A stretch of 64,000 nt of DNA from Argentina anserina. Its lineage: Eukaryota > Streptophyta > Magnoliopsida > Rosales > Rosaceae. The notes below the pieces were generated by a model. The model worked only from the letters and a program-made list of their open reading frames with translations, was not told the DNA's origin and made no database searches. Shown in pieces: positions 54,463 to 64,000 of this stretch. The stretch's first letter is position 1. Every line of letters starts with the position of its first letter. Location of the stretch: the NCBI RefSeq assembly GCF_933775445.1, contig NC_065874.1, positions 30,264,501-30,328,500 on the forward strand, written 5' to 3'. The position numbers and the translations under genes were made by a program.

Positions 54463-55055
54463 TGTTCGAGATGAGAGATCTCACATCTAAGAAGTGATAA
54501 AGAAAATAAAGTTTATAAGTGGGTGGATAATAACCAATTGTACCAAGACCTTTTGTGATTAAAACCCAACACCTGTGAGGTGGCTAAGTTGAGACAATAT
54601 CGGTACAGTTGGTCCACGGGCCACGCTTGTCGCTGTTTAACATGGTATTAGAGCGGGTCTCTATGCAGTCGCGCCTCCAATATATCGTGAGTCCGAGTTA
54701 GGTGTCACTTTTTCATGGGCCCAAGATGGGTGTCATTATCATGCCATCGGAGAGTTTCCGATTAGATGGTCACCAAGTGTCGTTGGTTACTGGACCTTGG
54801 TTTATTTTGTCCCAGTATGTGGGATGTTAATCTGTCACGTGCAGACCTAAAAATTAGGTTGCACGTGAGGGGGCGTATTGGAGAGGAGAGATCCCACATC
54901 TAAGAAGTGATAAATAAAATAAAGCTTATAAGTGGGTGAATAATAACCAATTGTACCGAGGCCTTTTGTGATTAAAACCCAACACTTGTGAGGTGGCTAA
55001 GTTGGGACAATATCGGTACAGTTGGTCAACGGGCTACGCTTGTCGCTGTTTAACA
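54463..55055 (+). mobile_element. Second TRIM retrotransposon, complete
   Basis: 593 bp with two LTRs of 180 bp (54463-54642 and 54876-55055), a primer-binding site TGGTATTAGAGCGGG directly after the left LTR (54643-54657) and a polypurine tract GTGAGGGGG before the right LTR (about 54865-54873). A perfect target duplication ATATG flanks it (54458-54462 and 55056-55060). The left LTR starts TGTTCGAG; the right start is mutated (TATTGGAG). Both end TTTAACA. There is no 5S sequence and no ORF, so it belongs to a different TRIM family from the Cassandra at 1229. Confidence 0.93.
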
Positions 55056-55148
55056 ATATGCATCTACTGATGCACAAGCAATAAACTGACATTATTTAGG
55101 TCAATCTTTACGTTCAATTTAAAAATTAAGAGTTACCAAAACACGAGA

Positions 55149-55559
55149 GTGTGGCTTCGGGTTTCTCCGAGTTCTCTTGGTTTTCAAACCCTAAGAGAGA
55201 TTGTCATTCTAAAAAAAAAAACCCTAGGAGAGTTTGAACGGTGGCACCTTACTCTTTGGCAAGGCGGTGATCGTGGCTGGGTTGTGTATGACGGCAACGG
55301 CGGGAAGTTTCTTGATGTTGATCGTGTTGGTGGCGAGAGACTCAGGTCTAGTGGTTTCTCTATTCGTGTCAGTTTTCGGGTTTCGGCGACAGCGTTGAAT
55401 AGTTTGGCGTTGTTTTTGCGGAGGGAAGCATCGGCATTGCGTTATTGTGGCGTTGAAGACTTGGCTGCGGCAAATCCGGTCCTTCATCAAGGGCTAATGC
55501 CGATGGTGCGGAAGAGGTGGCGACTCTCTCTATCTTGCATGATATCTTTTGGACATTGA
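55149..55559 (+). other. Unassigned ORF, possible retrosequence
   Basis: A 136-codon frame, GC-richer than its surroundings, preceded by AACCCTA-type leader words and an A-run (55211-55220). It has no recognisable domain, and its composition resembles the segment at 4591-5262. It may be the 5' part of a LINE or a degraded gene. Weak evidence. Confidence 0.2.
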
Positions 55560-57072
55560 CTCCACGTATAATTGCAATACCATTAAGGAATGCAATCCTT
55601 AACTTACCAAAGCACTTGCACTTTGATATATATCTCCATGCATATTACGTATGCTCAAGCAATTAAGGTAATTGCATCCTTTATATTCCAAACTTGTTTC
55701 CACGTCCGGCCATTATCCCCTAGATTGCACATATCTTGATCACTTGCACAACACTTCCGCTACTTTGACACTAAATCCTCCTTTGATTAGTCTCGGTTAC
55801 TTAGCAAATCACCATTAATTACCATATACCTTGGACAATTACCAATTAATGAAATAAATCCCAACTTGTACCTATGATAGCTTGCTCGCCAAATAAGTTT
55901 GATGTAACCAATAAATCACATATACTCCGAGACACTCAGCAAAACCACATTGGGCCACAAGAATTGGCCTAGAACACGCAGTACCTCAAAATGAACCGTT
56001 TTGGCTCAAACAATTGTTAGTCTTTTTCAGTTTTGACATGTATTATGTTCAAACAGACATGTAGCAATATTAGTACAAATGTAGCTCTGCACAAGCTTGA
56101 TTTACCATAGTTAAATGCAAACTGCTCAGGGCCATGGTTATTTATTACTAATGAATAATGATTTCTGCAAGTGCAAACTGACATGACTGAACCAATTCGA
56201 GCAAATAAGCAAGCACAACCATCAATTTCTTGGAAAAGCATACATCATGTACTGATGTGCAGTTATGCACTTTTGTCTAGACGAAGCAGATCTAGAAATC
56301 TTCTTTAATTCAATCAATTAGAAAAACCTGCAATTCTTAATCCACACAGGCCAAAATCACTCAAGAAGTCGAGCTAATTAACAATGGCGGCAAATGGACA
56401 AAATATACTCTTTCACGACCTCCCAACACTAGAGGATAGCCGAGAGCTCCATCCACCATGACCACACCTTTCAATTGTAAAAAAATTAGGGTTTTAGAAA
56501 TTGGGAAAAATGGCGATCGGAAATGGTGTAAGGGATCCGGGTACAGACTTTGGGGTTGTTTGACGATTAGATGGTAAAATTTTATTTTACTATTTTTATT
56601 TTGTTTTCAGACTGACTGAGACTAGACGGAGACTAAATGAAGGCTTTTTAAAATGTCACGTGTTCAGCACGTGTACACTCTCCTCTCTCTCCTTTTTTTT
56701 TTAGTTACTTCTCTCCCTTCTTTAAAAGGTCTTCTTATGGCGGAGAAAGAGACAAAGAGGAGGAGAAATATGGATATAATCCATGTTTCCTAGATCTCCT
56801 ATTTCTATCTTCTACATTTACCGAGGCAAGCGCCAAAAAAAAAAGACTCAAGAATCAAGATCACAAATATATCTCATCTTCCCACTTTACATGTTTCGTT
56901 TCACTTTCATACAGGAGCATTCAATCTATAGAAAGTTTCTGAAAAGATACATAAAAGCCCAATAAAACCGCTTTGAAACCCTTTGTCATCTTTGAGGGAT
57001 GAGGGGAGATAGAATGTCACCATTTCAGGGGACCACCATTGGCGGTGCTGGTTCAATCTAGCTGTACCGCAA
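55560..57072. other. AT-rich intergenic DNA
   Basis: No gene, RNA or bounded repeat identified. Confidence 0.45.
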
Positions 57073-57080
57073 CTTATGAC

Positions 57081-57666
57081 CTAGGAAGCAGGACATGTGC
57101 TTTCACCCACGTTTCCCGCTTCCGAAGCGGAACCACTCCGAAAACGCTCGGAAACACGCTGGAAATGCCCGGAAACGTGCTGGAAATGCCCGAAAACGTG
57201 TTTCCAGAAAAAATGTGTTTTGGAAACGTTGTGGAAACGTGAGTTTTCGAATTAGAAACGCGGTGGAAATACGAGTTTCCGAATTGGAAACGCGAGTTTA
57301 AAAAAATAAAGGTTTTTTATATTATTTTTTATTTTTTAAATGAATGGCTAGACCTACCTTTGTCGAGCCAAATGACTTATTTTGACTTATTTTTGACCTC
57401 CCATCGAGTCGCCGACCCTCTCTTATTGATACCTAGATCTCTCATTATATTTGTATTATTTCGAATGTTGAACACCAATTTATTTAAGTTTTTTGAAATT
57501 TTGAATTACTTAAACTAAAAAGTTGTTATTATATTTATATATATATATATTATTTTTTTTCGACGTTTCCAAAACGTATCCGCTTTCTAAAATTTTTGAA
57601 AAACACGCTTCCGCGTTTTCAAACGTTTCGCTTCCGCATACCCGTACCCGATTCCGTGTAGCCTAG
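57081..57666. mobile_element. hAT-type MITE with GGAAACG-rich arms
   Basis: 586 bp, flanked by a perfect 8-bp duplication CTTATGAC (57073-57080 and 57667-57674). The ends are short inverted repeats, CTAGGAAGC on the left against CTAGGCTAC read inward from the right. The left 220 bp repeat GGAAACG/GGAAATGCC words; the right 110 bp carry the complementary CGTTTCC/CGCTTCCGC words; the centre is AT-rich. The architecture parallels the GGGAC elements with a different repeat word. Confidence 0.82.
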
Positions 57667-57849
57667 CTTATGACCCAAACAAATTTGACAATAGTATGTG
57701 CTTTTGGGACCAGTTTTGGATTGAAGTAATAATTAATAAATAATGTGACTATTTATTTCCGTTTACAAATGAATGTTGTTGGGTGAAAGGCACGTAGATA
57801 CTATTTTCAGCAAGTCATTAGTTCTTTTCGGTTTTAGATTGACATTCAC

Positions 57850-58049
57850 ACAAGGCTCCTCAACGGGTCAGGCTGAGTGGTGGGTCTGGCCCGGGTCTTC
57901 ACACAAATATGAATATCTAAGCCCGCCCATCTAAAGTGGGTCTTGCATACTTTTACGGGCCGGGCCGTGTGGGCTTGAATTAGAAAAAAAAACATAATAT
58001 TCTTATTTAAGGGTTTAGAACAATACAAAAATTATTAAAAAAATAAAAA
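57850..58049. repeat. GGGCC-rich repeat flank
   Basis: GGTCTGGCCCGGGT and GGGCCGGGCCG words followed by A/T-rich DNA. Similar GGCGGGCCGGGCCG words recur right of the satellite (60553-60580), so the array may sit inside a larger GGGCC-type MITE. I cannot define its ends. Confidence 0.35.
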
Positions 58050-58067
58050 ATCACAAATAAATTATAA

Positions 58068-58102
58068 TTTTGAAATATTGTCGATCGAAACTAATAGATG
58101 TT

Positions 58103-58138
<36 letters not shown>

Positions 58139-60420
58139 GGACCATGTAAAAATTTGGTTCGTTTTGAACACGGACGGTCCGTACCTACGTTTAACAAAAA
58201 AAAGAGGTGTTTTAACATAATAAAACATCATTGACCTAAGCTTTGCCAAATAGGTTTCCTCGTTGCGACCACGCATGATCGGTGAAAAAAATTAGGTGAT
58301 TTCAAATATGTAAACAGTTTTCGGCATTCGCATCTTGGTAATGGGCCATCCATTAGGGCATATTAATGGTGTTTTTGGTTTACCGAAAATTCCGACGGTC
58401 AAACGAGGTCGGAATTGGATGAAATTTTAAAATGGTCACTAAATATATATACCGATCACATCGGATTGTGTCGATCGATTCCGAGAAGTTTCCTTCATAT
58501 AGTCGCTTTATAATGTGATAGTTTTTTTTATAAACCTAATATAAATGTTATGATACATTAATAGACACTTCGGCGATCGACAATTTCAGTTTGAAATATA
58601 GTCGATCGACACCAGCAGATGTGATCGGTATATATATTTAGAGAACCAATAAAAATTTCATCCGTTTTGGACATGGCTTGATTGTCCGTACCTATGGTCA
58701 ACAAAAAAAATGTTTTGACATATTAAACCCCCATTGACCGGGACTTTGCCAAATAGGTTTACTCGGTGCGACCGCGCACGATCGATGACCAAAATTAGAT
58801 GATTTCAGATATGCAAACGGCTTTCGGTGTTCGAATCTTCGTAATAGGTTTTCCCTTAGGGCATATTACTGGTGTTTTTGGTTTACTGAAATTCCGACCG
58901 TCATACGGGATCCGAATTGGATGAAATTTTTGCAGGGTCACTAAATATATATACCGATCACATCAGCTGGTGTAGATTGATCCTAAGAAGTTTCCTTCAT
59001 ATAGTCGCTTCATAATGCGATAGTTTTATTCTAAATCTAATATAAAGGTTATGATACATTAGTGAACACATAGGCGATCGACAACTCTAGTTCGAAATAT
59101 GGTCGATTGACACCATCAGATGTGATCAATATATATATTTAAGGAACCCGTAAAAATTTCATCTGTTTTGGACATGGTTTGACCGTCCGTACCTACGGTA
59201 AACAAAAAAAAGACATTTTGACATATTAAAACCCCCATTGACCGGAGCTTTACCAAATGGGTTTCCTTGGTGCGACCGCGATCGGTAACAAAAATTAGGT
59301 GATTTCAGATATGCAAATGGCTTTCGGTGTTCGCATCTTGGTAATAGGTCTTCCCTTAGGGCATATTAGTGGTGTTTTTGATTTACCGGAAATTTCGACC
59401 GTCATACGAGGTCCGAATTTGATGAAATTTTAACAAGGTCACTAAATATATATACCGATCACATCGGATAGTGTCGATTGATCCCGAGAAGTTTCCTTCA
59501 TATAGTCGCTCTATAATGCGATAGTTTTTATTCTAAAACCAATATAAAGGTTATGATACATTAGTGGACACTTAGGCGATCGACAACTCAAGTTCAAATA
59601 TGGTCGATCGACACCATCAGATGTGATCGGTATATATATTTAGGGACCCGTAAAAATTTTGTCCGTTTTGGACATGGTTTGGCCGTTCGTACCTATGGTC
59701 AACAAAAAAAGAGGCGTTTTAACATATGAAACCCCATTGACCAGGGATTGTTAAATGAGTTTTCTCAGTATGACCGCGCACGATAGGTAACAAAAATTAG
59801 GTGATTTCAGATATACAAAACGGCTTTCGGCGTTCGCATCTTTGTAATGGGTCATCCCTTAAGGCATATTAGTGGTGTTCGGTTTACCGGAAATTCCGAT
59901 GATCAAACGAGGTCCGAATTGGATGAAATTTTTACATTAGTGGACACTTTGGGGATCGAAAACTCTAGTTCTAAATACGGTCGAACGAAACTAGCAGATG
60001 TGATCGGCATATATATTTAGGGACCCCGTAAAAATTTCGTTTGTTTTGGATATAGTTTGACCGTCTGTACTTACGGTTAACAAACAAAGAGGCTTTTTGA
60101 CATATCAAAACCCCATTGACCGGGGTTTTGCCAAATGAGTTTTCTCGGTGTAACCGCGCATTATCGGTGACAAAAACTAGATAATTTCATATATGCAAAC
60201 AACTTTCGACGTTCACATCCTAGTAATGGGTCCTCCTTTATGACATATTAGTTGTGTTTTTGGTTGACCGAAAATTTTGACGGTCAGACGAGGTCCGAAT
60301 TAGATTACAAAGTTTCGAAATATTAATACCGATAACATCAGCCAGTGTCGATTAATCCCGAGAATATACTTCATATAGTTACTTCATAATGCTACAATTT
60401 AATTTTAAATCTATTATAAA
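58068..60420 (+). repeat. Satellite array, about 500-bp unit, roughly 4.7 copies
   Basis: Equivalent sites (the CATTGACC box) recur near 58231, 58732, 59235, 59738 and 60115, giving periods of about 501, 503, 503 and 377 bp. The short fourth period reflects a deletion of about 125 bp that joins ATTTTTACA to TTAGTGGACAC near 59937. Each full unit holds GCAAACGGCTTTCGG-type, GGGCATATTA-type, TATATACCGATCACATC and GATGTGATCGGTATATA blocks. The copies differ by roughly a tenth of bases by eye. No coding frame. Confidence 0.88.
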
Positions 60421-61640
60421 GTTATAATATAAAGAAATATAAAATTTTAAATCTAGTATTATTAACATATATGATATTTTATGTATAATTATTACCAAAA
60501 AGACATATAATTGATATATGTGTAATATTTATATGCATATATAAATTTTTTTGGCGGGATTTTGGCGGGCCGGGCCGAGTTTCACACATCTAAACTAAGC
60601 CTAACCCTCTACCCATGGAAGCGGGCATTGGCAGACTTTCTCGCTGGCCGAGCCAGGTAAAAGCCCATCGGACTTGTGGGTCTCCGCGGACTTTTCAGAT
60701 CCGCGGGCTAAATGATGAGGCCTACATTGACACTGGAAAACATTTACAATCATGATTATTGATATCTTTTTTTTTTTTGGGAGAGAAGTAAAACTTCCTT
60801 GGTGAAAAGAGACCTTGCCCAAAGACATACAACCAAAGAAACTAAATACGAAGAAGCCCTGCTCCCCCACTAAAATCAAATCAAATAAAAGATAGCATTG
60901 AGGAAGGAAATGAAATACCACCTCTAGATATATTTCTATTCAACCTCTATTATGGAATTGGACTCCAGTCAACTCATTTAATTACATCTCATTTCCATGT
61001 TTATGACATAACCCAATTTGATGGAAATAAAATTATTTCTCATTTGAAACCATGATTTCCCACTATCCCAACGGGGTCATAGTGTCATCTCCCTTCCCCT
61101 AGGAGAAATTCCAGGTTCCTTTTTGTTGCCGTTTATATTGATTGTAGCTTTGGTTTTGATAGAAGACACTTCCCAGAGATTCCTGGATTCATATCAATGA
61201 GAGATATAACTAAAGGTCAGCAGAGCCACAGCCGGATCAGCTTAGGGCCCGGGAACTACATGTGGTGCCTTTCTATTAGTCTAGTAAGTCATTCTTGAGC
61301 GGAATTAATATACATTTATTTCAAATCCAATTTGCCTTAACAAGCTGTTGCAATATATTAATTTTCTGCTCTCATGATTTCCAGATATTGTATGTTCTAT
61401 TGACATATAACTATAATCTCATATATATGAACTTTTAAATATGCAATTTTGCCTGATAGCCAAGCATTACTAGTTGGAATTACATGTATTTTGTTTTCTG
61501 GTTTTAATCAATTTACAAAGTTAACTTGATATATGTCTTCCTGATGAACCATTTGCTCCTGACGATGCAAGGATATCTTTGTTATAGGGACTGTGATATG
61601 TAAAATTCAGTTCTCTATGGCATATAATGGTTCTCTAAAT
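60421..61640. other. Intergenic DNA
   Basis: Contains the right-hand GGGCC-rich words (about 60553-60720) and otherwise AT-rich sequence without a gene. Confidence 0.45.
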
Positions 61641-61832
61641 CAAGGTTTATATAATATAATTGTGATACAATAGAACGAAAAGACAAAATAAAAGCTTAAT
61701 AGAATCCAAACAAATCTTACTAATTCCATGCAATAGAATTTTAACAATTTTTAAAGTATGCAAATCTATAAGATTCTATGGATTATAAAGAGTTAAATAA
61801 AATCAATTAAAATTTGGATTGAATACACCCCC
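61640..61832. mobile_element. Truncated Harbinger-type element end
   Basis: The right end TTGGATTGAATACACCCCC followed by TTA matches the end structure of the element at 10680-11601. Upstream AATCC/ATTCTA-rich words resemble its subterminal part. No left end is visible, so it is a fragment. The left limit is approximate. Confidence 0.5.
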
Positions 61833-62079
61833 TTAAACTATGTAGCCCCATCCAATCTATGCGTAGTATAGTAGACTTTATGTAAGAGAGCAAAGGCCTA
61901 TTACTTCGTTCCAAGTTTCCAATTGTCACCCAAAATTTGCTTTGCATTACTACAAAAAACACCTTCTCACACTGATTTTAATTCATGAAAAATAAAAGAA
62001 TCTCACACATATATTACTGTAAAAAAAAAAAACAATTGGCCACAGTAATGGTACTGTGCACTTTAGAGGATGAGCTAAT

Positions 62080-62429
62080 TGTCACGTCCCGTTTTCGGGA
62101 GTGTCAATGGTCGGCGTCGCTAGTTAAATAAACATCAGACATATGTGGGATTGCTCCAAGATTATAAGTGTGGGAAATACATGGCTGCTCCTTCCGAAGG
62201 GTTCAGGCAGGCCGACTCGGTTAAGTTTGGGGAGGTTGTCGCTAGTCGGGGATTTAACGTCGAAGAATGGAGTTGGCCGCCCTACACACATGTTGGGGTC
62301 TTGAGCCGATCATTTGATGAGCCCAAGGCAGGGCGAAACCAGTGCATTGCCCAGTTGGATAAGGCTGGCTCCATGGGGATGAAGCGCCGCATGGACCAAA
62401 TGTGGCAGCTGAATGGTAGATTCGTGACA
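62080..62429. repeat. Possible solo LTR
   Basis: 350-bp GC-richer block starting TGTCACG and ending CGTGACA, the inverted termini typical of LTRs. There is no matching target duplication and no primer-binding site. A 95-codon frame inside (62145-62432) resembles no protein I know. Confidence 0.25.
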
Positions 62430-63258
62430 TAGTGCTCTTAAGACGCACATAAAACAGACCATGTGAGCTTTTTTGGCGGGCCTCTGTCTATTAGCAAACT
62501 ACAATACAAACAGTGTGGTTTGAAAATACATTTTAATATCTCATACAGTTTGAAATAACATCCCAACTCGCTCAGACTTCTTTGACTTCTGTGTGAAACA
62601 AGTGACGAGATTCAAAAAAAATGTTGGTACTAAATTTTCCTTTTTAAAATAAGAATAATAATTTTACAATTCCTGAATCGGATTCCAAAATGCGCATAAT
62701 GAATTCTCAAGAACTCCTTCCCATTAGATTAATACTTGAAAAAAAATTTATATCAATGAATTTACTCCATTTGGGTATTTCCAAAAGATTAGCTATTTCA
62801 AAAAAATTCTAAAATTTGGCTATTTTTTGCTAACTTTGATCTTCAACAGAATAGTTAAGAAAATACAAGTAGATCTGGGGTGAAAATTGGCTTAGGGGAT
62901 AGCTCAGGAGAACCATATGGACGAATGGACTTTAAAGAGAATTTTGTATATATGTATGAAAGTGAAGGAAGTGTCTGAGCTTCTGCAACAAGATCTTCGT
63001 TTTGATGCTGAGGTTAAGGTTTTTGTGACCCTGATCTTCGTTTTCAAGCACATAATATATTAATGAATCATGGTTGCACCGTAATACAAAACAAACCTAC
63101 TGATCTTAAGGTTCGGACAAAGGAATGTGATAATCAAAGGGATTCAAAGGCTGATATAAAAGTGAAGAAAGCATATGACCATTAAGAGAAGAAGACAAAG
63201 TTTTTTTTGTTTAGTTACAAAGGGGACTTAAAAGTCCTCGAAATAAAAAACACAGAGA
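62430..63258. other. Intergenic DNA and LINE 3' tail
   Basis: AT-rich, no gene. The last 100 bases or so are probably the 3' UTR of the LINE to the right. Confidence 0.4.
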
Positions 63259-64000
63259 CTAAATATTAAAGTAGGCTCTTGTGCGCCTACATCTAGTAAC
63301 ACTGGCCAAATCGTCCAAGAAAGCCTGCGCAACATGTGCATGAGGATCTACAAACTCAATCAGCCCCAACTCATGAGAAATACTCTGTTTGGCCAAGGCA
63401 TCAGCAACTATATTACATTATCTAAAAATATGAGAGAGCTTCACATTATGTTTGGAAATCATAGAAGCACAACTAGCAAGTAGGGATCCAAGAAGATGCA
63501 TAGAAGTGTTATCCTTTTACATAAGTTGGATAAGAATAGCAGAGTCAGACTCAATTTCAACATTTCCATCATAATGTTTGGCAATAAGTTTCAGACCAAA
63601 AAATAAGCCTCAAGCCTCAACATCCAAAATCTCCCTAATCCCCAAGTTCATTTGAAAACCATGAATCCAATGCCCATGCTGATCTCTAATCACCCCTCCA
63701 ACACCAATTTTCTTAGAGTTAGAAATTCTAGTGCCATCAATATTCAACTTATACCAACCAGCAGGAGGCCTAGATCAGGAAAGCATAGTATAACTATAAA
63801 AAGAACTCACTTTAGCCTTGCTGAGAGAGCGGCTCCACTCTTCAGCATAATCCCAGATGATTTTAGCAGTGTAAACATGCATGGTAAAAGAGGTATTAAA
63901 AACACATTTATTTCTCCACTTCCATATAAACCAGCAAACAAAGATAAAAATATTGCACCACCGAATGTTATTCTTGATTTTAAGATGATAGTGAAGCTGA
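63259..64000 (-). pseudogene. LINE (non-LTR retrotransposon) 3' end with RNase H-like domain
   Basis: The minus strand, entering from the right edge, encodes FIWKWRNKCVFN, a Ser-rich linker, RPPAGWYKLNIDGTRISNS, GVGGVIRDQHGHWIHGF, VEIESDSAILIQL and CNIVADALAKQSISHELG, ending at TAG (complement of 63259-63261). This is the RNase H-like (RVT_3) domain at the end of plant LINE polyproteins, with D-E-D-type positions visible. In-frame stops (after LDVEA and IQLM, among others) show it is dead. The reverse transcriptase part would lie beyond the window. Confidence 0.82.

Noticed and set aside
58068..60420. CRISPR-like array
   Set aside because: Units are about 500 bp of continuous repeat with no spacer pattern, in nuclear plant DNA. 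It is a satellite.
62080..62429. Certain solo LTR
   Set aside because: TGTCACG/CGTGACA ends fit, but the flanking bases do not repeat and no priming site is seen. Kept only as a low-confidence feature.

Overview
The window is plant nuclear DNA: AT-rich, with GT-AG introns, plastid-targeted proteins, an intron-associated TPP riboswitch in a 3' UTR, and many plant transposons. A core eudicot is clear. A Rosaceae-like genome is my best guess from gene content and repeat style, but I cannot confirm it.

Layout. 0-0.45 kb: last two exons of a laccase, with a one-base frameshift. 0.45-16 kb: transposon-rich, gene-poor DNA. It holds a complete Cassandra-type TRIM carrying 5S rRNA sequence (1229-1817), a hAT-type MITE with GGGAC arrays (2101-2668), and a degenerate hAT transposon (about 8.7-13.6 kb) that was itself hit by a Harbinger-type element and an LTR fragment. 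16-17.9 kb: a two-exon DIVARICATA-type MYB gene. 20.9-32.7 kb: a minus-strand glycoside hydrolase family 3 (GH3) beta-glucosidase pseudogene, split by two opposing Ty1/copia elements and lacking exons. 33.8-37.8 kb: a minus-strand three-exon gene for a large membrane protein ending in about 22 degenerate 21-residue repeats. 38.8-40.2 kb: a non-autonomous PIF/Harbinger element. 40.8-45.1 kb: a 13-exon chloroplast FtsH protease gene (FTSH7/FTSH9 type). 46.6-47.2 kb: a second GGGAC hAT MITE, about 200 bp upstream of the THIC TATA box. 47.4-51.4 kb: THIC (thiamin pyrimidine synthase) with its 3' UTR TPP riboswitch. 51.9-64 kb: repeats again, including tandem duplications, a foldback MITE, a 1.2-kb insertion with a membrane-protein ORF, a second TRIM, a third hAT MITE, a roughly 500-bp satellite array, and a LINE 3' end at the right edge.

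The four intact genes (MYB, membrane protein, FtsH, THIC) do not form a pathway. As I recall, their order resembles two Arabidopsis neighbourhoods: FTSH9, At5g58880 and a DIV-like MYB on chromosome 5, and At2g29620 next to THIC on chromosome 2. This suggests an ancestral gene block since expanded by transposons. The best-characterised regulatory element is the THIC riboswitch. The most unusual coding feature is the 21-residue repeat domain. I did not find a wholly new biological system. The strongest novelty candidates are that repeat domain, the three hAT MITEs carrying short G-rich arrays, the satellite with an internal palindrome, and the 1.2-kb insert inside a tandem duplication.
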